DNA from: Isoetes taiwanensis
Lineage: Eukaryota; Streptophyta; Lycopodiopsida; Isoetales; Isoetaceae
Reading direction: 5' to 3'
NCBI GenBank assembly: GCA_021234155.1
Contig: JAJEKV010000002.1
Location: forward strand, 36,933,107 to 36,997,106
Length of the DNA stretch: 64,000 nucleotides
The translations under genes were made by a program, and so were the position numbers. Under the pieces are notes generated by a model. It did no database searches, was not told the origin of the DNA, and saw only the letters and a list, made by a program, of their open reading frames with translations. Shown here in pieces: positions 1-10,610 of this stretch; the stretch's first letter is position 1, and the number at the start of each line of letters is the position of its first letter.

Positions 1-98
1 GTTGCCTATTTTGTAATTTAAATTCTATTGGTTTATTTGTTCGAGCGATTGAGATAAACATCCTGTTTTACCGTGCAAACACTAGTCCTTTATTTGAT

Positions 99-287
99 TT
101 GGAGGACCACAAACAAATACAAGTAGGGAAAGAACTGGAAAAGGATTTGAAGCAAACCGGAATGGAACAGGCTCATGGAAGTGCTTTAAAAGATCAAGAG
201 AGAGATCAAGCGACCAAGCAAATTCTGGAAAAGAATTTGGAGGGTGGAAAGAGCGAGACAGGGCAGCACAAAAGCTCGAGAGATCTG
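99..287 (+). CDS. Exon-like segment of an unidentified host gene
   Basis: This open segment encodes a very polar stretch rich in Lys, Glu, Gln and Asp, with no hydrophobic core and no domain I recognise. It ends at a good plant donor, with the sequence gatctg followed by gtaag at 288. The upstream acceptor was not located. It may belong to the same plus-strand gene as the exon ending at 1108, because both lie before the 10-kb element and in the same direction, but the join is not shown. An antisense open frame over the same bases is probably its shadow. Confidence 0.3.
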
Positions 288-547
288 GTAAGACTTTCTC
301 GCTCTTGTCGAAAATCTCATTTTTGTTATTTGGTTGAATGAACCTCGAAACCGCTGTTGTGTCTGCCGCCATCTTTGAAGCTTCGTAGCCGCCGCATCAT
401 TTCTTGCTTCGCTTCTACAAAGACCAAGTCAGACTTTCAGCCAGCACTACAAGCGGTGATGTTATTAATCCTCCCTCCGCAAACATGTGGCCCGGGCTTC
501 TTTCTCCATTTGGCGTCGTGAAATATAGATCTATTTATGTCTAGGGT

Positions 548-1108
548 TTGCATGTAGTTATTCGCTTGGCTTCGACATTCGCAGATACTTCGGTCTTCGC
601 CGTCTTTGCTGCCGCTTTGGGTCGCCGGATCTTTGCAATGGATCCTACTAATTCTGCGAAATACGTATACCGCTTTTTCATTCAATTGCGAGGATTTTGC
701 ATGTGCTTGTTGGTTGAAAAGGAGATACACCGATATGTTTTGCGATTGCCGCCCTCATATCCCGCCATCCATTCACAAAGCGATGGAAACGCCAGGCCTT
801 TCATGTTCATATTGCGCACTATATTGAGATTCAGCAACAATTGGCTCGGCATCCATTTGTCTATTGCAAATCCAGCAAGCCTTTTTGGTGCAAAGTCATA
901 TAATATAAATGCTCCACTAGATGGGAATTCAGCGAATGTCACCAGTGGGGGAATCTTTGCGGGAGGGTCTACTGTGACTTCTGCAGCTGCAACTGGCACA
1001 AGTGAGCGAGATGCAAATGCGGGAACTGGCCAACAAGCCAAGGATCGAACTCCTGTAGAATCTTCAAGAAAGCAGTCAAACAACCAACAGCCATCCGTTG
1101 CTTTACAG
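548..1108 (+). CDS. Host gene exon upstream of the 10-kb element (low-complexity Ser/Gly/Asn/Gln protein)
   Basis: A long open frame whose last 70 residues are rich in Ser, Ala, Gly, Asn and Gln, like a flexible region of a nuclear regulator; the family was not identified. It ends in phase 0 at a donor, cag followed by gttaaa at 1109. Skipping from this donor to the acceptor at 11,340 (catgcag followed by gctgg) keeps the frame open and continues the same amino-acid style. That makes the intervening 10.2 kb an intron of about 105 bp plus an inserted element. The true 5' end is unknown; only the final 250 bases look convincingly coding. Confidence 0.4.
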
Positions 1109-1126
1109 GTTAAACACGATTGCAAA

Positions 1127-1170
1127 TTAAACGGGAGTGTTGCATCACTCCCGTTTCAAAGATTCCCTTT
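1127..1170 (+). repeat. Left terminal inverted repeat and TTAA target
   Basis: TTAA at 1127-1130 is followed by ACGGGAG and, 26 bp in from the element's first base, by CAAAGATTCCCTTT. Both blocks recur inverted at the right end. The left end also folds on itself: ACGGGAGTG at 1131 pairs with CACTCCCGT at 1146-1154. Confidence 0.7.
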
Positions 1171-1465
1171 AAAAAAACACCAAGTTTCTAAAATAAGCCT
1201 TTTTTGATAGTTGTTAAGAATTTCTAGAGGTTTGCATTTTTTTTCATGCCATTTTGGCCCATTATTAGACGAAAACTTTGTACTTATGAAACACAAATCA
1301 TAAAAATAGCAAAATTTAGGCATAGACTTGAAGAGACTGAAAGCATTACAAAAAACAAGCACCAGAATAGAAAGGAAAAAAAAGTACTATGTTTTTAATA
1401 AATTGTTGTACATCAATTTTGAAGATTCATTGTAATAAATAATGATAATTTTAATATGCGATGAG

Positions 1466-2141
1466 TCAAAGATCTACATCATAGTCCTCCTCATTCTTTT
1501 TTTTGCTCTCTGCCATCTCGTCCTTCTTCTCTATCTCGCCTTTTGCCGGAGACTTGAGTTTTGTATCCTCCTTGTTCTCTGGAATGGTAGCTAAAGCTAC
1601 TTCTTTAAGCTCTGCAAAGGTTGCCTCATCGTCTAGTGAGCTGGAGAATGGAGGCTGTATCTCTGAGGACGTTAGTTTAGCATAATCAGATGAAGACTTG
1701 GCCCCTAACTCCTGATTTTCATCCGGTAAAGTAGGTAAGGCAGCCGGTCTCATCTTCACAAAATGCACGACCTCCTTATCAATATCCACGGCTATCTGAT
1801 TTCGGCCCTTCTTAAGTGCACATGCGATAGTAGTACGGAACCGTGAGAAAGCATCAAGTACCCAATCTCCTGGATGCGAGAACATGTCCAGGAGATGGTT
1901 GATGAGCTTTTGTGGTTTCTGGTAGTGATTCACAATCCTGCCTTGTGCACTTGGGTCCTGCAATTTCTGTAAGACTGCTGGAAACTCTAGGACGTTTGAA
2001 AAGTTTTGACAGGCGGCAGTGTTAAAGTGATCCATGGTCCTCTTCCCATCAAAACTCCAATAAGCTACATGAAGGTACTCTACCTTGCCGAAAGCAACCT
2101 TGGTCCTCCACCGGTATGGTAGTTGATGTTCGCTTTTGTAC
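1466..2141 (-). pseudogene. Methyltransferase 3' exon with degenerate SAM-binding motif I
   Basis: After an acceptor (cactag then gtac), the frame continues W-Y-K from the previous exon without a break, which supports the splice. The exon contains VLDAFSRFRTTIACALKKGR and then AVDID. In active N4/N6 methyltransferases this segment reads V-L-D-P-F-x-G-S-G-T-T followed by a G-x-D acidic site for the ribose of S-adenosylmethionine. Here both motif glycines are arginine, which should wreck cofactor binding. A Lys/Glu-rich acidic tail of about 90 residues ends in YDVDL and a stop at 1466-1468. The exon is otherwise fully open, so the arginines may reflect decay or a repurposed non-catalytic binder. 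Confidence 0.7.
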
Positions 2142-2273
2142 CTAGTGAAGCATTTAAAGTGATATTAGCAAAAACAAGAAAACACTTCGAAAACCAGAAA
2201 CAGGAAATACTATTCCGGAATACACACTACGTAATTAAAGAGAAAAGTAATTGTATTCTGGAATAAGACTTAC

Positions 2274-2717
2274 CAGACAAGGTTTTCATATCCTGCCTGA
2301 ACTGGAGAACCAAAGTGATTTTTGAAAGCTGATTCCACCAAGCCGACTGCATGCTCGAATGGAACGCGTAACTAAACGCCAATGTTTGGCCGTTGAGATC
2401 TGCTTGATTCCTTCAATAAAAGCATTAAACTCTGAAAATTTAAAGGGGCTGGTCGTCAGATCTGGCGTGTTTTTAAGCTTAAACCCATAGGGAAGATCAG
2501 CAATAACCAAAGTAAAGTCCTGTGGCTTAACCGTTCCGACAAGGTTCGTGCAATCACCATGAATGATTGAATATAAATTGTTTTGATCAAACATGCAGAA
2601 TCTCTCGTAGTCGGATGGTTCTGGCTCAACAGTTCTTTTCATTAACGACCTCTCTTCCGTCTTTGTTCTAACCAAATTCATAAAGCCCTCGGGTAGGTCT
2701 TTATTTTTCTTTTTGCT
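2274..2717 (-). pseudogene. Methyltransferase exon with motif IV (DLPYGF)
   Basis: The exon follows a pyrimidine-rich acceptor (tttctttag) and ends at tctg/gtaag. It encodes HGDC (typical of the segment before the catalytic loop), then LVIADLPYGF, equivalent to the D-P-P-Y motif that flips and holds the target base; the first proline is leucine. After about residue 100 the frame shifts: the continuation that joins the next exon, with the residues VPFEHAVGLVESAFKNHFG, lies in another frame starting near 2365. So the exon is recognisable but disabled by one indel. Confidence 0.65.
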
Positions 2718-3112
2718 CTAAAGAAAAACAAAACAACAACCGTCAAGAGATCGTTTGTGCAAGAGAAAGGAATTCTAAGTGTAATTACCCAAAATTTCAA
2801 AATTTGGTGAATATTGGACAATGCGCCATTTCGGATGTGGCAATTGGGTAGAGTTCCTTGCACCTTTCCCATGTGTCGACGTTTAGTTGCTCCATCAAAC
2901 ATGTTTGACATGTTATGACGTTTTTTGGTGCAAGACGTTAAGGAAACAATGAGTTTAAACGAAAAGAATGAAGGCAACGTAAAATAAAAACAAATACAAG
3001 TCAAGCTAATTGTATTCGTGAATACAAACCGGTTAACTTGTGATGCTACCTCGAAACAAGATGCGAAAAATAGTTCTACTACAGGACAAACACATTGCTT
3101 CTCTAAAGGAAC

Positions 3113-3295
3113 GCATGCGTATTCCAGAATACACAGGCCAACATTCAGAGGAGCAATGTGTATTCGAATACACATGCCTTCCTTCACCGCGGGCAATGTA
3201 TTCGAATACACAATGCCTTTCTAGAGACAAGCAATGTGTATTCCTAATACACATTGCCCGTAAAGAAAGGCATGTGTATTCCTGGAATACACTAG
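3113..3295. repeat. Intronic array of diverged GTGTATTC/GAATACAC palindromes
   Basis: Five palindromes sit in about 180 bp: near 3119 (GTATTCCAGAATACAC), 3158 (GTGTATTCGAATACAC), 3197, 3237 and 3271. They are spaced about 35-40 bp and alternate with a second inverted pair built on TTGCC and GGCAA. This is the same layout as the intergenic array at 6983-7278, but more diverged, and it lies in a methyltransferase intron. Confidence 0.7.
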
Positions 3296-3353
3296 CCACC
3301 GATGTTTTGGGAATCTAACATGCAATAACTAATGTTTGTGTCAGAGAACTTAC

Positions 3354-4043
3354 TTGTGTAATTCCTTTGACATTTCTTCTAGGCTAAACTCCTTATCAAC
3401 AACTTTTTGGAGAAGCTGCTCGAGAAGCTCCGTGTCGGAGAAGCCCTGCATTTCCCGCCAGACGGTAATGGTCATTTCTTTTTTTTTGGGTGCCCGAGCT
3501 TTTTTTTTCTTAGTCGCCTCTCCTTTCCCTTGCTCTTTAACTCCCCTCGCTCGAACATTGTAAATATCTGGTCCTGGAGTTCCCAAATCTGTTCAAGAAG
3601 ATTCACGTTAAATAGTTGATTTGCTATTCTGGAATACATTTTGTGCTTACCTTGCCATCTCTAAAAGCTAACTGGAACCAGTTGTCGTGGCCAATGAGAG
3701 ACTGCCTTTTGTTGGCCTCGTCATATTTCAGGCAGCATTCAATGGCACACGCCTCCTTAAGCTCCAAGGAAAATGCTGGCTTCTTCAGGTCCTCACCGTA
3801 CTTTTCCTTGAATATTACGTACTCCCTGTGCATGAACCGGATCTTGTCGACGAAGCTCATCTTTAGTTTATATTCGTTGTCAGCATTGTGGGTGTTGGCA
3901 ACGATTTTCGCTTCTTCATCGGTAAGACCACAATGCAACCAGGAGGGGGACTCCGGAGAGGTACCTCGGGTTCTTCTTCTCTTTATAAAGTTGCCTTCTT
4001 GCCTTAAAGCTGTGATTGCCTCCCAAGACGTAGTGAGTGTAGG
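3354..4043 (-). pseudogene. Methyltransferase middle exons (3651-4043 and 3354-3588)
   Basis: The 3651-4043 block continues from the interrupted Cys-rich exon and then shifts frame near 3930 into a well-formed segment with LTDEEAKIVANTHNAD and IGHDNWFQLAFRDGK, ending at a gtaagc donor. The 3354-3588 block follows a cttgaacag acceptor and holds a basic stretch (KKKKARAPKKK), a likely nuclear-localisation or DNA-backbone patch, then a helical acidic end before a gtaagt donor. The intron between them contains one copy of the GAATAC-type palindrome. Confidence 0.5.
4028..4043 (+). repeat. Left target-site duplication of the retroposon
   Basis: ACGTAGTGAGTGTAGG, identical to 5759-5774, directly before the retroposon start. 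Confidence 0.8.
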
Positions 4044-5758
4044 CCGGATAGGGAGGAGGATGGCGCCGAGAACGGGCCGGAGACGGCGGCCCTGTTCCCC
4101 TTAGCACGATAGGGGACGGCTCTTGCCGCCCCTGCTTTCTTGCAGATCAAGCCCTTTGCTAGCTGCTGGAGGGCCTCTAGGGCACCGTGTCTCTGGATCC
4201 GGGCTGTTCGACCCTGTTTGCTCAGCTGAAGCTCCAGGTTCACCCCCTTCTGTGCAACTAACCAGGAATGGTTCTTTTCCCTGGGATTCAGCATTCTTTC
4301 TGTTTCTTGGTAAGTCTACAACACCTGGTTATCTGCTTCTTGCTTATTCACTCTCCACAAGGTTTCTGGCCACGGGAGTAGCGCTTCAGGTTAGTTGTTT
4401 CAGGTTGATTGAATGGCTCTTCCTTCTAGACATCGTGGCCTTCTTCTTGTAAACCTGGGGTATTGGCTGGAAGAATGATCTCAGAAATCAGGAAAAGAAT
4501 GTTAGTGGCTCTGTAGTATTTCATGCCATAAGAAGAAGGGCGCCTTATTCTAGTACAGCCGCTTTCTGACAGAATATCTACCGATTCCGCTCTTTAAGGC
4601 TGGCCTGATATCAGACTGGAAAGATGTTTGGCCTCCTGTAGTATCTTGGCTGCAAAGAAGAAGAGGTCACGGGCAGTGGAACCGGTTAGCGACTTCGTAG
4701 TACTTCATGCCATAAGAAGAAGGCGCCTTATTCTAGTACACCTCTCTGTCGATTTTCTACCGATTCAGGTTCTTTAAGGCTGGCCGAAATTAGGCTGGAA
4801 AAAATGCTGGCCTCCCCAGAGTATCTTGGTCAGAAAGAAGAAGAGGCCGCCGGCATCCTTAGTAATGAGGCTTCGCAACCCTTCTCTATGCCGGGTGCCA
4901 TTGTTGATGGGACCTAGATCTATGGACTAAGGCAGGGCACTTTACTCATTTCTTTGCAAATTTTTAGAAGATCTTGTGGTTAGTGCTTAACTTGTAGCGT
5001 ATTCGCGTTCCCCTTTCCCGCAGCAAAGGGGTGATCTCGTACCGCAGTAAGCCATCCGGTAGGGGAAGTCTAGAATGCTAATACCCTCTAGGGCTGAACT
5101 CTAGAAATTTCTAGGGACCCTAGAGCTGCTATTTTCTTGGTCTTGGCAGAAGACAAGGCTTGCAACGACTAGAAGCGGATGGGCCCGCATGATTACGTGG
5201 TTCTAGCGGTGGTGTGCTCATGATAGTTTGCTTGGCAAGAAGAAGGTGAGTGCCTCTGTACTATGGGGCACTCCCTATAGTATTCTTTGCAAAGATCTTT
5301 GCTCGCTCATCTCTATTTTCTGGTGGTGGAGCTTTAGGGAGGACCCCTCTCTCTAGGCAGGCAGACAAATGTATTTTTACCCTTACCTCTTCCATGGGTT
5401 GCGTCCACAGGTCTGATCTATATCGCCATATCCGAGAGCCTTTTTTTTGAAGTAATGGCGCAGCTTGGGGTATGTGGAAGGCGTGGAGTCGGCTCCCATA
5501 GTATCTATTTTGGAGAAGAGGCCGCAGCTCCTCGCTTAGTACCGGCCCCTTGTTATGCCATTAGGGGCTAGGAATTTGGTCAATCTCTCCTGTAGTATCC
5601 TATGGAGAAGAGGTTGAGAGAGACTAATAGTACTAGGCCCGAGTCTAACTGCTATCATGGATCGGAGAAGTGGTAGCAGCTCTAGGCTCAATCAGATATA
5701 TGTAAACGTTTATCTTATGAATATACGTACTCTTGACTTCAAAAAAAAAAAAAAAAAA
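4044..5758 (+). mobile_element. 1.7-kb non-autonomous poly-A retroposon inserted in the methyltransferase exon
   Basis: It begins with a GC-rich segment and ends in a run of about 18 A residues at 5741-5758, the signature of target-primed reverse transcription. It is flanked by the 16-bp direct duplication ACGTAGTGAGTGTAGG at 4028-4043 and 5759-5774. No long coding frame or reverse transcriptase is visible; the largest open frame is 109 codons and looks spurious. A segment of about 185 bp is tandemly duplicated inside, starting at 4513 and 4698 with GTAGTA(T/C)TTCATGCC. It must have used the enzymes of an autonomous LINE. The clean duplication and long A-run suggest a fairly recent insertion. 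Confidence 0.78.
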
Positions 5759-5774
5759 ACGTAGTGAGTGTAGG
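5759..5774 (+). repeat. Right target-site duplication of the retroposon
   Basis: Identical to 4028-4043 and directly after the A-run; its first A could also be counted as part of the tail. Confidence 0.8.
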
Positions 5775-6045
5775 TCTCTGCGTTTTCTCTCATCATAGTC
5801 CCGGGGTTTTTGCACTCTTCCCTCAAACAAGGACAACTATTGGGGCCACATGAGCATTTGGATTGCTCCTTATTCTGCGTCTTCGGGTTCCTTAAGTGAT
5901 CGGCATAAATTTTGCGAACCTGAAGTGGCCTTTCACCAGCTTCATTTTTCGGTGGAAGCTTCATTGAAGTGATCGGCAAATAAATTACACCTTGCACAAA
6001 CTTGTGCGGGTTAATCTCTTCCATCTTTTCAAATTGCCTTGTCAA
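5759..6045 (-). pseudogene. Methyltransferase N-terminal exon with Cys-rich cluster, cut by a retroposon
   Basis: This frame encodes a lysine-rich lead, then a cluster of six cysteines in about 20 residues (CSCGPNSCPCLREEC), a probable zinc-binding module like those beside many transposon-encoded DNA-binding proteins. It runs to ETYTHYV, where the coding sequence is cut by the 1.7-kb retroposon. The same frame resumes at 4043 with YTHYVLGGNHSFKARRQLY. The 16-bp duplication lies in both halves, so the pre-insertion reading frame was continuous. Confidence 0.5.
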
Positions 6046-6982
6046 CTTTTTTTTTCTTTATAGCAACACCGTGTGCTTTACCCTTCCCCTTCTTCTTCTT
6101 AGGTTCCTCGAAATATCCTCTGGCGCAATTAAGGCCGTCGCTTTTTTTTAGGCTCTTTAGCAAAGAATTGTGTCCCTTGGCCGCTTCTTTGGTGGTGGTG
6201 ACGGTGGCCTTTAGCGGACCGTGATGGACTCCCAGATTGTGATGAGGAACCGCCGGCTCGGTTGCTCATCCTCTTCCTCGGGCTCGGACTGTTGTAGGGG
6301 AAGTCTTAAGCTCGTTGTGCTTGAACATAGTTGATGATGGCACCGCGACCTCTTGCCGAGGTAGTGAGCAACATACTTGTACGAGGACGAGGATTTACTT
6401 TCACCACTCTAAAATAGGATTCATCAACATGAATAAAGCCTTGGGATGTCTGAAAAGACAGTCTCCCTCTTGGCCTGGACTCCCCGGCTACTTCACTCCG
6501 CGGACCGGATGGTGCCCATGCAAACAAATTCCCTCTCATCGCACCTTTTGCTCCAAAGACAGACGGACATGTAGGAAAGTAAGTGTCTTTGTACTTTCCG
6601 TGAAGTACCCCTTGTAAAACCATTGAGTTTGAAAGTTTTCAGAGATGGCGGTAGCGCAGATGTCTCCTCAACCCTTCTCTGTGGGTGCGGTTTCGTTGGG
6701 ATTTTAACGGTCCTCTTGTGTTGTTTCTTGCTGCCTTCTTGTCTGTGCAAATTGTGTGTAAACACGATCTTGTTAGAGAAAGCAGTGGCAAAAAACTATT
6801 CCAGAATACAAAATGTCTTGCGAAAAGGAAAAAACAAGGGCAAAAAGAGGACCAAAATGCCAAAACAACACTGCAATCTTGACAAAAAAACAGGTCTAAA
6901 CAAGTTTTAAAAGCAGAAAAAACACCTAAAGTCACTACAAAAATCACGAAAAAACAACCTTACAAAACAAAAGAACACGAAT

Positions 6983-7278
6983 GTGTATTCCGGAATACAC
7001 TTTCGCCTTTGAGGGAAGGCGAACGTGTATTCCGGAATACACTTTCGCCTTTCCTCCAAGGCGAAGTGTATTCCGGAATACACTTTCGCCTTTCCTCCAA
7101 GGCGGTGTATTCCGGAATACACTTTCGCCTTCCCTCGAAGGCAAAAGTGTATTCCGGAATACACATTCGCCTTCCCTCGAAGGCGACTGGAATACACTTT
7201 CGCCTTCGAGGGAAGGCGAATGTGTATTCCGGAATACACTTTCGCCTTCGAGGGAAGGCGTAAGTGTATTCCGGAATA
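6983..7278. promoter_or_regulatory. Array of perfect 18-bp palindromes, about 42-bp period, between two divergent genes
   Basis: The perfect palindrome GTGTATTCCGGAATACAC occurs at 6983, 7025, 7066, 7105, 7147 and 7222, with partial copies at 7187-7197 and 7264-7278. Spacings are 42, 41, 39, 42 and then 75 (two units with the middle one truncated). The spacers are themselves near-palindromes, TTCGCCTT...AAGGCGAA, with a central CGAGGG or CCCTCG, so the unit occurs in both orientations. The array lies upstream of both element genes. Binding of the element's own transposase or methyltransferase is the obvious guess. Open frames across it are artefacts of the repeat. Confidence 0.85.
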
Positions 7279-7659
7279 AGAAACAGACACACAAATGATT
7301 GTACCTTGTACTTTCTTACTCACCTCTCCATGTTTTCTCTATGAGTATCTAATACAAACTGAATAATATTATATTCGGCATACTGGCGCGGGCGACTTCA
7401 GCTCGAGACTGAATACGAACCCAGGCGCCGAAATTTCCTTTTAAAGGTGTCCATTCCGTCTTGCTCGTTTTCTATGTGAAGTGGAATACGCTTTGGCCTT
7501 TACTGCTCGCTCTAGTGTATTCGAATAGCTTTTAGTTTGCCTTTAAACTTAATTGTTGCAGGAAGTTCTACTTTTAGTAGGCGGGCTTGTATTCGAATAA
7601 GAAAAGCTCTGCGAGAGAAACATTATCTAAACTCTACAATCGCTTTTGCGCTTCTTAAG

Positions 7660-10610
7660 ATGACAAACCGCCGTCAACAAACTTCCACCACCTTTCGTTG
7701 TCTCAAGCTCGCCTGCGGTTCTCGAGGACACGCTTGGGACCAACGCCGTTTCTTCAAGACCGGCATTCTCCGACTCCTACCTGCTTCTTCATCGTTTTGC
7801 TTCTCAAGACACACCGAGTCCAGCCGACGTAACGGACTTCCACCACCCTTCCAACCGCCACCAAGTCCTCAGAGAAACTTAATCGGCATCTCCTTCCAAA
7901 GAATCACCACTAGTTCGGAGCGGGCTGCCACCACCCTTTGTTCCATCCCCGGGACCTGCAGAAGCTCCACAACAAAGGGTGCTCAAGAACAAGCTACCCC
8001 CCCCTTTTGTAGTTTCGCCTCCTTCGTGCAAACATACAAGGAACACAGAAAACACGTAAGACCGTGAGATTCACTACAATTTCTCTCACCAGACTTCACT
8101 ACAAATGAGGACGGCTCCAAAGATGCACTCCTCTTCACACAACAACAACGGTTGACACATGGATTTGCAGAATTCCAGTCCGCTCTAAAGGAGATGTTTG
8201 CAAGAACTCCTTTTCAAGATGGTACAAGAACAGCTGATGCCACAACCTCTTATGGGCCATCACCACCCTTTAACACTGTACCCCCGCCTATTCCGGGAAC
8301 AACTTCACGTGGTCTGCTTTTTTCCTCTACAAGCACACCACTCAGAGACGAGGGAAGTCACCCCCAGAGTAGAAGTTTCATCAGAAGATGAAGACACCAA
8401 CGAGGAACAAAGAGATTACATGTTCTCAAGCCAATCTTCAAAGAAATTCAAGGTGGATTTTGGTTTGAGGGCTTGCTCCTCTGCAAGAAGAAGAAATCTT
8501 ATGGATGAACAGAAAATGAGGAGACTTTTGAGAACTAAATGCTGCTCATTGGGTTGCATCAACAGACTTTAACATGGCTAAATTACGAAAGCGCTTAGAG
8601 ACAACTACGCCCATGACATTGGCGCACTGTAATGCCTACTTAGCTTATCATGTAAGACCAGACCGCAACACCTTCTTGCACTACATTAACCGTCAAGAAG
8701 TTTGCCAGAAATGTTTTATGGTTGTCCACCGTTTAGGGTCCACAAGAATGTCTAGAATACACAAAAGACTGGACAAAAATCCAGCAATCGATGATCATTG
8801 TGGACCAAGAAGAGTTGTAACCATGCATGCCCTTGTCTTTGGCCGTGGTCCCGATGGAGAAATATTTTAGAGAAACGTGTGAGAAGCTACCTAACAAAGA
8901 ACATGTATCATTTAACCGATAACATCACCAAAAAGATGTTTTTAATGAGTACAAAGAGACTTGCACTCGCCTTCAAAGACATCTCTTACTCACACTTCAC
9001 CGACTGTGGAAAAGTGAATTCGGTCTTGTGAAAATTCCTAGAAAACATAGAATGTCCGCTTTTGCTCGAGGTGTGCGTAATTAAAGAGTCAACGAGAAAC
9101 CGCAAAAGACAGAGGGTCGAAAGAAGTAAGTTCATGTTCTCCAATCTCTCACTTGTTTCAGAGAAAATGCTTTGACCTGATTTCTTCTACAGATATTGTG
9201 CAACAGAACCTTGCCAGACATCGTGAACAACAAGCAGCAGAGAGAAGAAAGCTTGCCAAGCATAGAAAAAAAGCTCTTGAACGTCCACTGCAATACATGT
9301 CTGTTGTGATTGATGGAATGGACCAAAAAAAAACAACTCTACCACATTTCTTGAACATTCCTAAAGATGTGCCAGAGGAATGTTTTGTTAAGGTCCACCT
9401 TGTAGGAGCTATGGTCTTCAAAGGAAGTCTAAGGTGCAAAGTTTTTTTGACGTATCCAAACTTGCATGGTGACCAACCTCACAATTACAATTCTTAACAA
9501 GGTCCCGTGGCGAGCAAGAGCAATTACCACCGCTGCTTTATCTCGCAACTTGACAATACTACAAGGGAGAACAAGAATCAAACACTCTTTATGCATCTTT
9601 GTGCCATGTTAGTGGAGCTAGGGATCTTTAGAAAAGTGAAGCTCGGTTTCTTACTTGTAGGCCACACTCATGATCAGATTGACCAAATGTTCAGCAGATT
9701 TTCTGTCAGTGCGCCTTAGAAGGAAGAAGGCTTTCTGTCTTCCTTCTTTAGTTCGAATTATTGAAGATTCTTACACTCCTACTCCAAAGGGTCGATCTTC
9801 TTAAAGAGATCGCTGATTTCGAGAGAGTTTGTTTTCTCTCAACGCTCAAACAGAGAACAAGCTGTGAACAAGTTGAATGATCTCACCTTTCAACATCATA
9901 TCAAGTTCTACTTGAAGGATGGCCAAAGCTTCTTACAGGGGAAGAAGTATACCACAACTAAGGACTGGAGTCCGCCAGAGGGATTACGCTTCCTTAAATA
10001 TATTCCAGACACTTCCTTCATAGAACGTGCTGAGCAACTTCCTCTCAAAAATCCTAAGGAGTCCAAGCAGAAGAAAAGTACCCCAGAGTCATCCTTAAAA
10101 GCCATTGAAAATGGAATTTCCTCAGGCTTTAAGTACTTCTTAGAAGAAGATCGGATGTGGTGGAGTAATTTCTTTCTAAACGTAAAATTGTTGTACAAAA
10201 CATAGCTCTAAGACAGTTGCAAGAACCATTTCAATGGCCAACACCTTCCATCAACCCCAAAGACCAAGCAGTCCAAGCAGTGCTACATTTGCACCTGAAG
10301 TAGAAGACGAGGAGGACCGAGTCATGTACCTCGGACCAAGACGCAGGAATGAGCCCCAAGGTAATATCACAGAAATTACCAAAGGTATGCTAATTGCTCT
10401 TCCGACTGAGGAGGATGACAAAGGTCGACCGTTCTGGATAGCAAAAGTGCTTGACACAGTCAAGGAGGAAGGCTTAGTCACTAAACTCAAGATTCATTGG
10501 CTTGCAACACGCCGAAAAATGCTTTTGAAGGTAGATATGAGTTAGAAATGAGAAGCCAAGGAAAAGGGAGAAAGTCCAAGAAGGTGGGTTGTAGGGGACG
10601 AAATGAACCT
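7660..10610 (+). pseudogene. Decayed DDE-type transposase-like gene (DUF7869-like) of the 10-kb element
   Basis: Starting with a possible ATG at 7660, a Pro/Ser-rich N-terminus is followed by an acidic region and a Cys motif (KCCSLGC, about 8535). Near 8690 comes a conserved INRQEVCQKCF...HRLGSTRM block. The likely catalytic core then follows: VVIDGMDQKKTTLP (9303), a SQLDNTTRENKNQT block (9545) and GFLLVGHTHDQIDQMFSRF (9645). This pattern of Asp, Asp-Asn and Gly-His-Thr-His-x-x-Ile-Asp resembles a widespread DUF7869-type family that I regard as RNase H-fold, transposase-like. A C-terminal segment (PFWIAKVLDT, about 10,425) resembles a small chromo/Tudor-like fold. At least six frameshifts or stops split it. 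Confidence 0.6.

Larger units (their letters stand above)
1466..6640 (-). pseudogene. Broken multi-exon N4/N6 (beta-order) DNA methyltransferase gene of the 10-kb element
   Basis: Read leftward, exon-like blocks lie near 6640-6306, 6045-5759, 4043-3651, 3588-3354, about 2945-2789, 2717-2274 and 2141-1466, mostly separated by short introns with good donors and acceptors. The catalytic part has motif IV (DLPYGF) before motif I (FSRFRTT), the order of beta-class amino-methyltransferases that modify adenine N6 or cytosine N4. The N-terminal half has a basic region and a Cys-rich cluster (CSCGPNSCPC), plausible DNA- or zinc-binding parts. Damage: a retroposon within the 4043/5759 exon, frameshifts near 2365 and 3930, stops around 6100-6300, and altered catalytic motifs. 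The gene points away from the transposase-like gene, sharing an upstream region with it. Confidence 0.6.

Noticed and set aside
6944-7323. Overlapping repetitive open frames and a CRISPR-like look of regularly spaced repeats
   Set aside because: The spacers are themselves repeats and the units are palindromic; frames are open in all phases because of the 42-bp periodicity. The plant context excludes CRISPR.
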